This document shows positions 7,815-15,397 of a stretch of 64,000 nucleotides of DNA, in pieces; position 1 is the first letter of the stretch, and every line of letters begins with the position of its first letter. Made by a program: the position numbers and the translations under genes. This stretch comes from Rhodococcus_G sp042879035 (GTDB lineage: Bacteria; Actinomycetota; Actinomycetes; Mycobacteriales; Mycobacteriaceae), in the NCBI RefSeq assembly GCF_042879035.1, contig NZ_JBIAOU010000010.1, forward strand, positions 62,001 to 126,000, read 5' to 3'. The notes under the pieces were generated by a model. The model was not told the DNA's origin, searched no databases, and worked only from the letters and a program-made list of their open reading frames with translations.

Positions 7815-8393
7815 CTACTCCGTGACCGTCACCGTGCACACGGTGAACCGGCGCTCGGGGTGCGTGAAGCCACCTTCGTCGCACTCGTCGACGCCGGTGA
7901 CACCCTCGACGATCGCCGTGGCCCGCTCGACCTGTGACGCGGTCGGATCCGTGCAGTCGACGCGGAGCGGTTCCTCGTCGCCGTCCGGCACGCTCATGCA
8001 GCCGCCGATGACCCAGTCGATGTCCAGGCACAGCGCACCCTGCTCGACGGACCCGAACGTCTCGTAGTAGACCTGGTCCGAATCGGACGGGCACTGCGCG
8101 TTCTCGGACGCCTTGCCGATCACCTTGTAGTTCGAGTCCGCGCTCCCGCACGCCGCGTGCTCGATCTCGGCCGCCGACACCGTTCCGCCGAGTCGCACGC
8201 AGTCGCCGACGTCGGCGCGGAAGTCCGTCGAACCGCCGCCGTCCCCGACGTCCTGGCCGACGATCGTCGAAACCTGCGCCGCGGCAGTGCCTTCCACTGT
8301 CTGCGACCCGCACGCCGCGGTCGCGAACGCGAGAACCGCTCCGATGACCACCCCGGCCACCCGTACCGACACTCCCCTCGCCGCCACAGCCAT
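7815..8393 (-). CDS. putative lipoprotein (LppU-like)
   Basis: Exported lipoprotein of 192 aa. A signal peptide (residues 1-27) ends in FATAAC with C28 as lipidation site, then a Gly/Ser linker. The mature domain has several cysteines (VGDCVRLGG, HAACGS, NAQCPSD, ALCLDI, GGCMSV, RVDCTD, DECDEGG, VCTVTV), probably paired in disulfides, as in the LppU/SCO3897 group of actinobacteria. ATG 8393 is used since GGAGG is 5 nt upstream. Function unknown. Confidence 0.75.
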   Translation of the reverse strand: MAVAARGVSVRVAGVVIGAVLAFATAACGSQTVEGTAAAQVSTIVGQDVGDGGGSTDFRADVGDCVRLGGTVSAAEIEHAACGSADSNYKVIGKASENAQCPSDSDQVYYETFGSVEQGALCLDIDWVIGGCMSVPDGDEEPLRVDCTDPTASQVERATAIVEGVTGVDECDEGGFTHPERRFTVCTVTVTE

Positions 8394-8535
8394 CTCCGCC
8401 TCCGCACGCCGTCTCCGCACCCGGCGCGACGCCGGACCGTGTTCATCCTCTCCGATGCACCCGGCCCGGTGCGCACCGCCCGTCGGGGCGCTCGGACCCG
8501 GACGTTCCTGCCCCGCCCCTGACGAGCAGGCCTAT

Positions 8536-8549
8536 TTAACGTTCGCTAA
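8536..8549. promoter_or_regulatory. imperfect palindrome upstream of the racemase gene
   Basis: TTAACGTTCGCTAA is a 14-bp imperfect inverted repeat (5 of 7 positions symmetrical) in an AT-rich patch 57 bp before the racemase start. It looks like a TetR-type operator or core promoter; the regulator is unknown. Confidence 0.35.
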
Positions 8550-8606
8550 TCTGTGGACGGTGTGTCGACACCGCGCACCGAGACGAATCGGAAAGGCGAT
8601 CATTCG

Positions 8607-9707
8607 ATGACAGGCCCGCTCGCAGGACTCAAGGTGCTCGAACTCGCCGGCATCGGCCCGGCCCCGCACGCCGCGATGATCCTCGGCGATCTCGGGGCCG
8701 ACGTGGTTCGCGTCGAGCGCCCGTCCGGCGGACTCGACGTCATGGACGGCAAGCCCGACCATCTGCTGCGCAACCGGAGGTCGGTCAGCGCCGACCTCAA
8801 GACCGAGGAGGGCAGGTCGCGGGTGCTGGCCCTGGTCGCCGCGGCCGACGTCCTCGTCGAAGGCTTCCGGCCCGGCACCGCGGAACGGCTGTGCCTCGGC
8901 CCCGAGGACTGCGCGGCGATCAACCCGCGACTCGTCTACGCCCGGATGACGGGCTGGGGCCAGGACGGACCGCTCAGCGCACGGGCCGGCCACGACATCA
9001 ACTACATCTCCCTGACCGGCGCGCTGCACGCGATCGGCACCGCGGACGGCAAGCCGGTGCCGCCGCTGAATCTGGTCGGCGACTTCGGCGGTGGATCGAT
9101 GTTCCTGCTCGTCGGGATCCTGTCCGCGCTGTGGGAGCGGCAGCGGTCCGGCACCGGTCAGGTGGTCGACGCCGCGATGGTCGACGGCGCCAGCACCCTG
9201 ATGCAGATGATGTGGGCGATGCGCGGCGTCGGCGCGTGGAGCGACGACCGCGGCACCAACCTGCTCGACGGCGGTGCCCCGTTCTACGACACCTACCGCT
9301 GCGCCGACGGCGGCGCGATCGCGGTCGGCGCCATCGAACCCCAGTTCTACGCACAGCTCCTCGACGGACTGGGACTGGACGCGGCGGACCTGCCCGACCA
9401 ACTCGACCGGGAGCGCTGGCCGGAACTCCGGAAGCTGTTCGCGGACACCATTTCCCGCCACGATCGCGACCACTGGGCGCGGGTCTTCGCCGATACCGAT
9501 GCCTGCGTGACGCCGGTGCTCGCGTTCGGCGAGGTCGCGGCCCACCCGCACCTCGCGCACCGCGGCACCATCACCGACGTCGACGGCGTCCCCCAGCCGG
9601 CCCCGGCGCCGCGGTTCTCCCGGACCGCGCCCGGCGCGCCGACCGGTCCGCGCCCGAGCGGAGCCGACACCGACGCCGTCCTCGCGGACTGGCTCGGCCG
9701 GAGCTGA
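8607..9707 (+). CDS. mcr: alpha-methylacyl-CoA racemase (family III CoA-transferase fold)
   Basis: Protein of 366 aa that should interconvert (R)- and (S)-2-methylacyl-CoAs so that branched chains can enter beta-oxidation. The N-terminal MTGPLAGLKVLELAGIGPAPHAAM and GADVVRVERP are characteristic. The catalytic pair of mycobacterial MCR, H126 and D156, appears here as H129 (AGHDINY) and D159 (LVGDFGGGS) at the same 30-residue spacing. ATG 8607 is used; GGAAAGG lies upstream. Convergent to an SDR gene across a strong terminator. A role in isoprenoid chain breakdown after Lcp is possible but inferred. Confidence 0.88.
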   Translation: MTGPLAGLKVLELAGIGPAPHAAMILGDLGADVVRVERPSGGLDVMDGKPDHLLRNRRSVSADLKTEEGRSRVLALVAAADVLVEGFRPGTAERLCLGPEDCAAINPRLVYARMTGWGQDGPLSARAGHDINYISLTGALHAIGTADGKPVPPLNLVGDFGGGSMFLLVGILSALWERQRSGTGQVVDAAMVDGASTLMQMMWAMRGVGAWSDDRGTNLLDGGAPFYDTYRCADGGAIAVGAIEPQFYAQLLDGLGLDAADLPDQLDRERWPELRKLFADTISRHDRDHWARVFADTDACVTPVLAFGEVAAHPHLAHRGTITDVDGVPQPAPAPRFSRTAPGAPTGPRPSGADTDAVLADWLGRS

Positions 9708-9808
9708 CGGCACGCGGGACCGGTCGCCACCGGCTTCCTCGACCGCACCGGCGACGACGTCGGGGCCGCCGGCCGGCGCGGACGAAACTGCCGTCCGCCG
9801 AACGCGAC

Positions 9809-9836
9809 TGTGCCGCTCCCTGCCGGGAGCGGCACA
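9809..9836. terminator. bidirectional hairpin terminator
   Basis: Perfect 12-bp stem TGTGCCGCTCCC / GGGAGCGGCACA with loop TGCC, between the convergent racemase and SDR genes. Confidence 0.85.
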
Positions 9837-9851
9837 GAATGGCGCGCGGTG

Positions 9852-10607
9852 TCAGAGGGCGGTGTAGCCGCCGTCCACGAGGTATCCGGCGCCTGTGACG
9901 AACGAGGCGTCGTCGGACAGCAGGAACGCGACCACCCCGGCGACCTCCTCGGGCCGGCCGAATCGCTTCATCGCGTGCTTGCGCTCGAGGAAGGCGCGTG
10001 CGTCGTCGGGCATCTCGGTGAGCGGGGTGGCGATGACGCCCGGCTGCACGGCGTTGACCCGAATTCCGGCCTCGCCGTACTCGACTGCAGCGGCCTTGGT
10101 CATGCCGATCACCGCGTGCTTGGACGCGGTGTACGCGGATCCGGGCGAATCGGTGGCGACGTTGCCGTGTACGGACGACATGTTGACGATGGCGGTGCCC
10201 TCGCCGCCGGCGGCGAGCATCGCGGGGATCTGGTACTTCATGCCGAAGACGACGCCGTCGCTGTTGACGGACATCAGGGTGCGCCACTTGTCGACGTCGA
10301 GTTCCCCGATCGGGCCGGGGCTCAGGCCGATGCCCGCATTGTTGACCGCGAGGTGCAGGGCACCGTAGGTCTCGACAGCCTTCGCGACGGCGGCCTCGTG
10401 GTCGGCGGGCTTGGAGGTGTCCTGGGCGACCGCGGCGGCGGTGCCGCCCGCGGCGGTGATCTCGTCGGCAACCGACTGCGCCGCATCGAGATTGATGTCT
10501 CCGAGGACCACCTTCGCGCCGTCCTTGGCGAGTCGGAGCGCGACGGCCCGCCCGATGCCGGATCCGGCTCCCGTCACGAGTGCGACCTTGCCGGTGAAGT
10601 CTGTCAT
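9852..10607 (-). CDS. classical SDR oxidoreductase
   Basis: Short-chain dehydrogenase of 251 aa with a complete active site: TGAGSGIGRA (12-21) for NAD(P), NNAG, the catalytic Ser in NMSSVHG and Y-T-A-S-K. An acidic residue after beta-2 (VVLGDIN) suggests NAD(H) preference. The C-terminal TGAGYLVDGGYTAL is typical of 3-oxoacyl/glucose-type SDRs. Substrate unknown. ATG 10607 follows GGAGGGAACACC. Divergent from the alpha/beta hydrolase. Confidence 0.85.
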   Translation of the reverse strand: MTDFTGKVALVTGAGSGIGRAVALRLAKDGAKVVLGDINLDAAQSVADEITAAGGTAAAVAQDTSKPADHEAAVAKAVETYGALHLAVNNAGIGLSPGPIGELDVDKWRTLMSVNSDGVVFGMKYQIPAMLAAGGEGTAIVNMSSVHGNVATDSPGSAYTASKHAVIGMTKAAAVEYGEAGIRVNAVQPGVIATPLTEMPDDARAFLERKHAMKRFGRPEEVAGVVAFLLSDDASFVTGAGYLVDGGYTAL

Positions 10608-10839
10608 GGTGTTCCCTCCGTTGTCGTAGGACGCCGGGCCCGATCCTGACGGGTCACGGTGGCTTCACCACGCACAACAGTTGAAGATTCAAACATCTTC
10701 CGTACTGTGGCCGGTCCCATACACTCGTGGGAACCGCGCAGTCGGGAAACAACCGTGCATGCACAGTCGAGGCGCGCCGACCGCCCGGTGGCTACGCTCC
10801 GCCCCAGCAGGATTGACACCCGCCGACAGGAGACCGATC

Positions 10840-11676
10840 GTGCCCACCATCACGACCAATGACGGTATCGAGCTCTTCTACAAGGACTGGGGCAGCGGTC
10901 AGCCGATCGTCTTCAGCCACGGCTGGCCACTGTCAGCGGACGACTGGGACAACCAGATGCTGTTCTTCCTGAAGCAGGGCTACCGGGTGATCGCCCACGA
11001 CCGGCGCGGCCACGGTCGGTCCACGCAGGTCGCCGACGGCCACGACATGGACCACTACGCCGACGATCTCGCCGCGTTGGTGAACCACCTCGACCTGTCG
11101 GACGCCATCCACGTCGGCCACTCCACCGGAGGCGGCGAAGTGGTGCACTACCTGGCACGCCATGGCGAGGACCGGGCGGCCGCCGCGGTACTCATCGCCG
11201 CGGTGCCGCCGCTGATGGTGAAGACGGCCACCAATCCGGAAGGCCTGCCCAAGGAGGTCTTCGACGACCTGCAGGCGCAGCTGGCGGCAAGTCGCTCCGA
11301 CTTCTACCGGGCCCTGCCCTCGGGACCCTTCTACGGCTACAACCGGCCGGGGGCGGAGTCGTCGGAGGCCGTCGTCGACAACTGGTGGCGTCAGGGCATG
11401 ATGGGTGGAGCGAAGGCCCACTACGACGGGATCGTCGCCTTCTCCCAGACCGATTTCACCGAGGACCTCCGGAAGATCACCGTGCCGGTGCTCGTGATGC
11501 ACAGCGAGGACGACCAGATCGTTCCCTACGTCGCCTCCGGACCGAAGAGCGCGGAACTGTTGAAGAACGGAACGCTCAAGACGTACAAGGACTTCCCGCA
11601 CGGCATGCCCACCACGCATGCCGACACGATCAACGCCGATCTCCTGACCTTCCTGCAGACCGGCACCGCCGACTGA
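10840..11676 (+). CDS. alpha/beta hydrolase, non-haem haloperoxidase (perhydrolase) type
   Basis: Cofactor-free haloperoxidase/perhydrolase-like hydrolase of 278 aa. Nucleophile S95 in GHSTGGGE, the acid in MHSEDDQIVP and the His in FPHGMPTTH form the triad; SHGWPLSADDWD carries the oxyanion-hole His-Gly. These are the hallmarks of bacterial Cpo/BPO enzymes, which oxidise halide through a peracid or act as esterases. GTG at 10840 is used because ACAGGAGA lies 7 nt upstream. The physiological substrate is unknown. Confidence 0.85.
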   Translation: MPTITTNDGIELFYKDWGSGQPIVFSHGWPLSADDWDNQMLFFLKQGYRVIAHDRRGHGRSTQVADGHDMDHYADDLAALVNHLDLSDAIHVGHSTGGGEVVHYLARHGEDRAAAAVLIAAVPPLMVKTATNPEGLPKEVFDDLQAQLAASRSDFYRALPSGPFYGYNRPGAESSEAVVDNWWRQGMMGGAKAHYDGIVAFSQTDFTEDLRKITVPVLVMHSEDDQIVPYVASGPKSAELLKNGTLKTYKDFPHGMPTTHADTINADLLTFLQTGTAD

Positions 11677-11697
11677 CGGGCGGACTTCCCGTCAGTC
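11671..11697. terminator. hairpin spanning two convergent stop codons
   Basis: Perfect 10-bp stem GACTGACGGG / CCCGTCAGTC with a 7-nt loop. The arms contain the stop codons of both the hydrolase (+) and the MFS gene (-), so one structure ends both transcripts. Confidence 0.75.
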
Positions 11698-12945
11698 GCG
11701 GGACCCGAACCGGCGCATGAGTGCCGCGGAGGTGGCGAGCACGATGATGACCGCCCCGTAGCAGTACACGGTCGTCGCGAGGCCGAGGTGGGGAACGAGC
11801 AGTCCGGCGATCACCGCGGGCACCCCGAACGCCGTGTAGCTGACCACGAAGATCGCGGCGAACACCTCGGCTCGATCCTCCGGACGGGTCAGCGGGGTGA
11901 TGGACAGCAGGACCCCGAAGAAGGCGGTGCCGAACCCGGTTCCGGCGACCACCACGGCCACGTAGTAGGCGGGCAGCGAGCCGAGCGCGAGGGCGCCGAG
12001 CGTCGAGGCGGTGCCCACCGCCAGTGCCGTCGTGCCGTACAGGGTGATGAAGCGTGGCGTGCGGTGCCGGACCAGGAATCCGGCCACCGCGCCGGCGCCC
12101 GCCAGCAGCGTCACCGCCAGCCCCTGGGACAGGTGCGAGGTTCCGCCGAGTTCACCGGCGACGATCGCCGGGCCGAGCGAGAGGTACAGGCCACCGGTCG
12201 CCCAGCCGGCGAAGACCGCAGGTGCACTGCGCACGAACACGGCCCGGACGTCCGGGGGCAACGCGACGCGGGGCCGCAGCGAGGCGAGCAGTCCCTCGTG
12301 CCGCGGCGCGGTCTCGGGAACGGTCCACACGCCGGCGGCGAGCACCAGGTACAGCGCGGTGAGCGACCCGAACACGGCCGCGGCGGCGGAGTGCCCGACG
12401 CCGTCGAGCACGATGCCCGCGACGAGCGCGCCGACCGCCAGGCCGACCATCGGTGTCACGGCGTTCCAGATCGCCGCCGATCCGGGTCGGTCGCGTGGCT
12501 CGAGATCCACGACCACCGCCGACAACGCCGACAGCAGCAGTCCGCTGGCGACACCCTGCAGCACGCGGGCGGCGACGAACCCCGTGGCGCTGTCGGCGTG
12601 CCAGAACAGCACGACACTGACGGCGAGCAGGACGAATCCGAGCGAGATCACCGGCCGGCGGCCGAGGTGGTCGGACACCGATCCGACGACGAGCAGGGTG
12701 CCGAGCAGGGCGACCGCGTAGACGGCGAACACTGCAGTCGTCATGACCGGCGAGAAGCCGAGTTCCGCCTGGATGACCGGGTAGAACGGCGACGGCGCGC
12801 TCGCTCCGGCCATCATCGCGGTGGCCGCGGTCAGCATCAGCCGGAAGCCGAGGCGTCCGCGACGGCCGAGGTCGCGCCCGACAGCCGCGGTCGGCGCGTT
12901 CGGGACCGCGTCCTCGACCAGATAGTTCGAGTTGTTTGGAACCAT
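11692..12945 (-). CDS. MFS transporter, drug exporter-like
   Basis: Major facilitator of 417 aa with hydrophobic segments along the chain as expected for 12 helices. The loop 2-3 motif A is SVSDHLGRRPVISLG, and ARVLQGVASGLLLSALSAVVVD is motif C-like, typical of exporters (DHA1). It is divergent from the ArsR-like regulator with only 49 bp between; a GGTTC-N10-GAAC operator overlaps its first codons, so it is probably the regulator's target. Exported compound unknown. Confidence 0.87.
   Translation of the reverse strand: MVPNNSNYLVEDAVPNAPTAAVGRDLGRRGRLGFRLMLTAATAMMAGASAPSPFYPVIQAELGFSPVMTTAVFAVYAVALLGTLLVVGSVSDHLGRRPVISLGFVLLAVSVVLFWHADSATGFVAARVLQGVASGLLLSALSAVVVDLEPRDRPGSAAIWNAVTPMVGLAVGALVAGIVLDGVGHSAAAAVFGSLTALYLVLAAGVWTVPETAPRHEGLLASLRPRVALPPDVRAVFVRSAPAVFAGWATGGLYLSLGPAIVAGELGGTSHLSQGLAVTLLAGAGAVAGFLVRHRTPRFITLYGTTALAVGTASTLGALALGSLPAYYVAVVVAGTGFGTAFFGVLLSITPLTRPEDRAEVFAAIFVVSYTAFGVPAVIAGLLVPHLGLATTVYCYGAVIIVLATSAALMRRFGSRD
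12925..12943. promoter_or_regulatory. operator-like GGTTC-N10-GAAC, site 2
   Basis: On the minus strand GGTTCCAAACAACTCGAAC overlaps the first codons of the MFS gene and has the same layout as the site beside the regulator start (12975-12994). Confidence 0.5.
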
Positions 12946-12974
12946 TAGCTCAACTTACGGCATGGACCCGGGAC

Positions 12975-12994
12975 GGTTCAACTATTGTCGAACC
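12975..12994. promoter_or_regulatory. operator-like GGTTC-N10-GAACC, site 1
   Basis: GGTTCAACTATTGTCGAACC is an inverted repeat (8 of 10 positions symmetrical) that abuts the ATG of the ArsR-like gene at 12995. With no room for a Shine-Dalgarno, the message is probably leaderless and autoregulated through this site. Confidence 0.55.
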
Positions 12995-13318
12995 ATGCCC
13001 GAAGTTTCGAAGCTGCCACATCCCGGCCGTGAGGACATCGAACTCACGGCCGTCCTCTTCGCCCTCAGCGACGAGGCGCGACTGGCCCTGGTGCGCCAGC
13101 TGTCGAACGGACCGCAGGACATGGTGGACTGCTCGGCGCTCGGCCCGGACCTGCCCAAATCCACCAAGTCGCACCAGGTGAAGGTACTTCGGGAAGCGGG
13201 CGTCATCGACAGCGAACTGCGCGGCCGGAACCGGCGTCTCGCCCTGCGGCGCGCCGACCTCGACGCCCGGTTCCCCGGACTGCTCGACGCAGTCCTCGCC
13301 GAGCATCCCGTCCCCTGA
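12995..13318 (+). CDS. ArsR-type winged-helix regulator
   Basis: DNA-binding protein of 107 aa: ELTAVLFALSDEARLALVRQL is the ArsR/HTH_20 first helix pair, KSTKSHQVKVLREAGVIDSEL the recognition helix and the wing start. Metal-binding CxC is absent, so it is likely a small-molecule sensor. Divergent from the MFS gene, sharing two GGTTC-N10-GAAC sites, and 33 bp upstream of the flavin oxidoreductase in the same direction. Probably controls both neighbours. Confidence 0.85.
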   Translation: MPEVSKLPHPGREDIELTAVLFALSDEARLALVRQLSNGPQDMVDCSALGPDLPKSTKSHQVKVLREAGVIDSELRGRNRRLALRRADLDARFPGLLDAVLAEHPVP

Positions 13319-13351
13319 TCCGACCGCCGACGCATTACGAGTGGGAGAAAC

Positions 13352-14509
13352 ATGAGCGACCTTCACGACGAGACCACCGCCGACGCCAACCCGATCACGA
13401 CCCTCCTCGACGGCGCCGACATCGGGCCGCTGCTCGAACCCTTCACCGCGATCCCCGGCCTCGCGTTGTCGAACCGCTTCGTCATGGCACCGATGACCCG
13501 GAAGTTCTCCCCGGGCAACACCCCCGGTGACGACGTCGTCGAGTACTACGCCCGCCGCGCGGCCTCCCTCGGACTGATCGTCACCGAAGGCACCTACGTC
13601 GACGAGTACTCCTCGGGCGCCAGCAGCCGCGTCCCGGCGTTCTACGGTGACGAGCCGCTCGCCGGGTGGCGCAAGGTCGTCGACGCCGTGCATGCCGAAG
13701 GCGGACGCATCATCCCGCAGCTGTGGCACCTCGGCGGCACCCGCATCGCCGGCGCCGCCCCCAACGCCGACGCCCCCGTCGTCAGCCCGTCCGGTGTCGG
13801 ACTGAACGGACAGCCGGTCGGCGACCCCGCCGACGCCGCCACCATCGACGGCATCGTCGACGCGTTCGTCCGCGCCGCCGCCGACGCGAAGGCCGTCGGA
13901 TTCGACGGCGTCGAACTGCACGGCGCCCACGGGTACCTGCTCGACCAGTTCACGTGGGAGAAGACCAACCGACGCACCGACACCTACGGCGGGTCCATCG
14001 CCAACCGGATGCGGCTGAGCGCCGAGATCGTCGCCGCCATCCGCGACCGCGTCGGCGCCGACTACCCCGTCGTGTACCGCTTCTCGCAGTGGAAGGGCGG
14101 ACACTACGACGCCCGCATCGCCGACACCGCGACCGAACTCGAACAGCACCTCGCGCCGCTCGTGGACGCGGGCGTCAGCGTCCTGCACGTCTCGACCCGA
14201 CGCTACTGGCTCCCCGAATTCGACGGCTCCGAACGCACTCTCGCCGGCTGGACCAAGCACCTCACCGGCCTGCCCGTCATCGCCCTCGGGTCCGTCGGCG
14301 TGTCCGCACCGTTCCTCGGGCAGGCGTCCGAAGGCCAGGCCAGCCTCTCCCTCGCTCCCCTGCTCGACCTCTACCACCGCGGCGAGTTCGACCTCGTCGG
14401 CCTCGGCCGCGCCGTCCTCGCCGAGCCCCACTGGGTGCGCAAGGTCGCGGCCGGCGAACTCGACACCATCCGCCCGTACACCAAGGAACTCGAATCACAG
14501 CTGCGCTAG
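13352..14509 (+). CDS. NADH:flavin oxidoreductase (Old Yellow Enzyme family)
   Basis: FMN-dependent ene-reductase of 385 aa with a TIM-barrel. The N-terminal SNRFVMAPMTRKFS binds FMN; ELHGAHGYLLDQFTWEKTNRRTDTYGGS carries the conserved His and the R-x-D-x-Y-G-G-S signature; GLGRAVLAEPHWVRKV is the C-terminal phosphate-binding part. It probably reduces activated C=C bonds, such as enones or xenobiotics, with NAD(P)H. It follows the ArsR-like regulator by 33 bp and ends at a conserved hairpin, suggesting a two-gene operon induced together with the divergent exporter. Confidence 0.88.
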   Translation: MSDLHDETTADANPITTLLDGADIGPLLEPFTAIPGLALSNRFVMAPMTRKFSPGNTPGDDVVEYYARRAASLGLIVTEGTYVDEYSSGASSRVPAFYGDEPLAGWRKVVDAVHAEGGRIIPQLWHLGGTRIAGAAPNADAPVVSPSGVGLNGQPVGDPADAATIDGIVDAFVRAAADAKAVGFDGVELHGAHGYLLDQFTWEKTNRRTDTYGGSIANRMRLSAEIVAAIRDRVGADYPVVYRFSQWKGGHYDARIADTATELEQHLAPLVDAGVSVLHVSTRRYWLPEFDGSERTLAGWTKHLTGLPVIALGSVGVSAPFLGQASEGQASLSLAPLLDLYHRGEFDLVGLGRAVLAEPHWVRKVAAGELDTIRPYTKELESQLR

Positions 14510-14513
14510 CGGT

Positions 14514-14559
14514 CAGTGGTCCACAAACGGAGGCTGCGCCGTCCGTTTGTGCACCACTG
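14514..14559. repeat. 46-nt hairpin repeat, copy 1
   Basis: Arms CAGTGGTCCACAAACGGA and TCCGTTTGTGCACCACTG (18 bp, one mismatch) around loop GGCTGCGCCG, 5 nt after the stop of the flavin oxidoreductase. A shared AGCTGCGCT precedes it. It probably works as a terminator. The rest of the 202-bp gap to the next gene shows nothing I recognise except that gene's GGGAGG ribosome-binding site. Confidence 0.85.
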
Positions 14560-14711
14560 CACGCAGCGTCCGCGCGTTGCGGATCGAGCCTTCGCTTACC
14601 GGATCGACGCGGTGTGGCCCGGGTCATACGTTTGGCTCATCGAGTTCACGCCGAAGCGGAGGGCAGCCAAAGCCGGCAGGAGTCGATATCGGACGAGGGC
14701 GGGAGGACAGA

Positions 14712-15335
14712 ATGTCGGCGGAATCCAGAGGTAGTGTCGTCACCCTGGGCGTGTTCGACGGGTTTCACGCGGGCCACCGCGCCGTCGTCGGGGCCGCCGT
14801 CGAGCAGGCCCGACGACTCGGCGTCCCTTCCATCCTCGTCACGTTCGATCCGCACCCACTGCGGGTTGTCGCATCCGACCGTGCGCCGCGCCTGTTGATG
14901 ACGCTTCGGGAGAGGCTGGCCGCCGCGGAGGCCGCCGGGATCGACGAAACGGTCGTCCTGCCCTTCACCCCCCGATTCGCGAACACCACTGCCGAGCGTT
15001 TCGTGGACGACGTTCTCGTGGAAGGGCTTCGGGCGCGCAGCGTGGTCGTGGGAGCGAACTTCCGCTTCGGCCGCGGCAACAGTGGCGACGTCACGCTGCT
15101 ACGCGAAGCCGGGTCCCGGTCCGGCTTCGCCGTCACCGCGGTCGACCTGGTCGAGGTCGACGGCGCGGTGTGTTCATCGACGCGCGTACGGAAACTCCTC
15201 CACGACGGAGACGCGGCCGGCGCACGGGAATTACTCACCGCCGACCCCGATCACGCCCAGACGCTGCAGTACGGCACCGGAACACAGCTGTATCGCTCGA
15301 GCCACGCTGACGCGATGATGCTCGCAGGCCGCTGA
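14712..15335 (+). CDS. stand-alone FAD synthetase (RibF N-terminal) domain
   Basis: Nucleotidyltransferase of 207 aa resembling only the FMN adenylyltransferase half of bifunctional RibF (about 310 aa). VTLGVFDGFHAGHRAVV holds the H19-x-G-H22 motif, VTFDPHP and the family's SSTRVRKLL follow. The C-terminal riboflavin-kinase domain is missing; the last 30 residues (DPDHAQTLQYGTGTQLYRSS...) match nothing I know. It may make FAD from FMN, or a related nucleotide coenzyme. ATG 14712 has GGGAGG upstream. Flanked on both sides by copies of the same hairpin. Confidence 0.8.
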   Translation: MSAESRGSVVTLGVFDGFHAGHRAVVGAAVEQARRLGVPSILVTFDPHPLRVVASDRAPRLLMTLRERLAAAEAAGIDETVVLPFTPRFANTTAERFVDDVLVEGLRARSVVVGANFRFGRGNSGDVTLLREAGSRSGFAVTAVDLVEVDGAVCSSTRVRKLLHDGDAAGARELLTADPDHAQTLQYGTGTQLYRSSHADAMMLAGR

Positions 15336-15348
15336 GCTGCGCTTCGCG

Positions 15349-15394
15349 CAGTGGTGCACAAACGGAGGCTGCGCCGTCCGTTTGTGCACCACTG
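15349..15394. repeat. 46-nt hairpin repeat, copy 2
   Basis: Perfect 18-bp stem CAGTGGTGCACAAACGGA / TCCGTTTGTGCACCACTG with loop GGCTGCGCCG, in the same orientation as copy 1. It begins 14 nt after the FAD-synthetase stop and is preceded by a smaller hairpin CTGCGC-TTC-GCGCAG. It lies 3 bp from the stop of the convergent AMP-ligase gene, so it likely terminates both. Confidence 0.85.
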
Positions 15395-15397
15395 GCG

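Noticed and set aside
10755..10764. GTGCATGCAC palindrome upstream of the haloperoxidase-like gene as operator
   Set aside because: Only 10 bp and such words are frequent here; no linked regulator.
14499..15394. CRISPR array or insertion sequence from the repeated hairpins
   Set aside because: Only two copies, each a single hairpin, separated by a real gene; no cas genes, transposase or target-site duplication.
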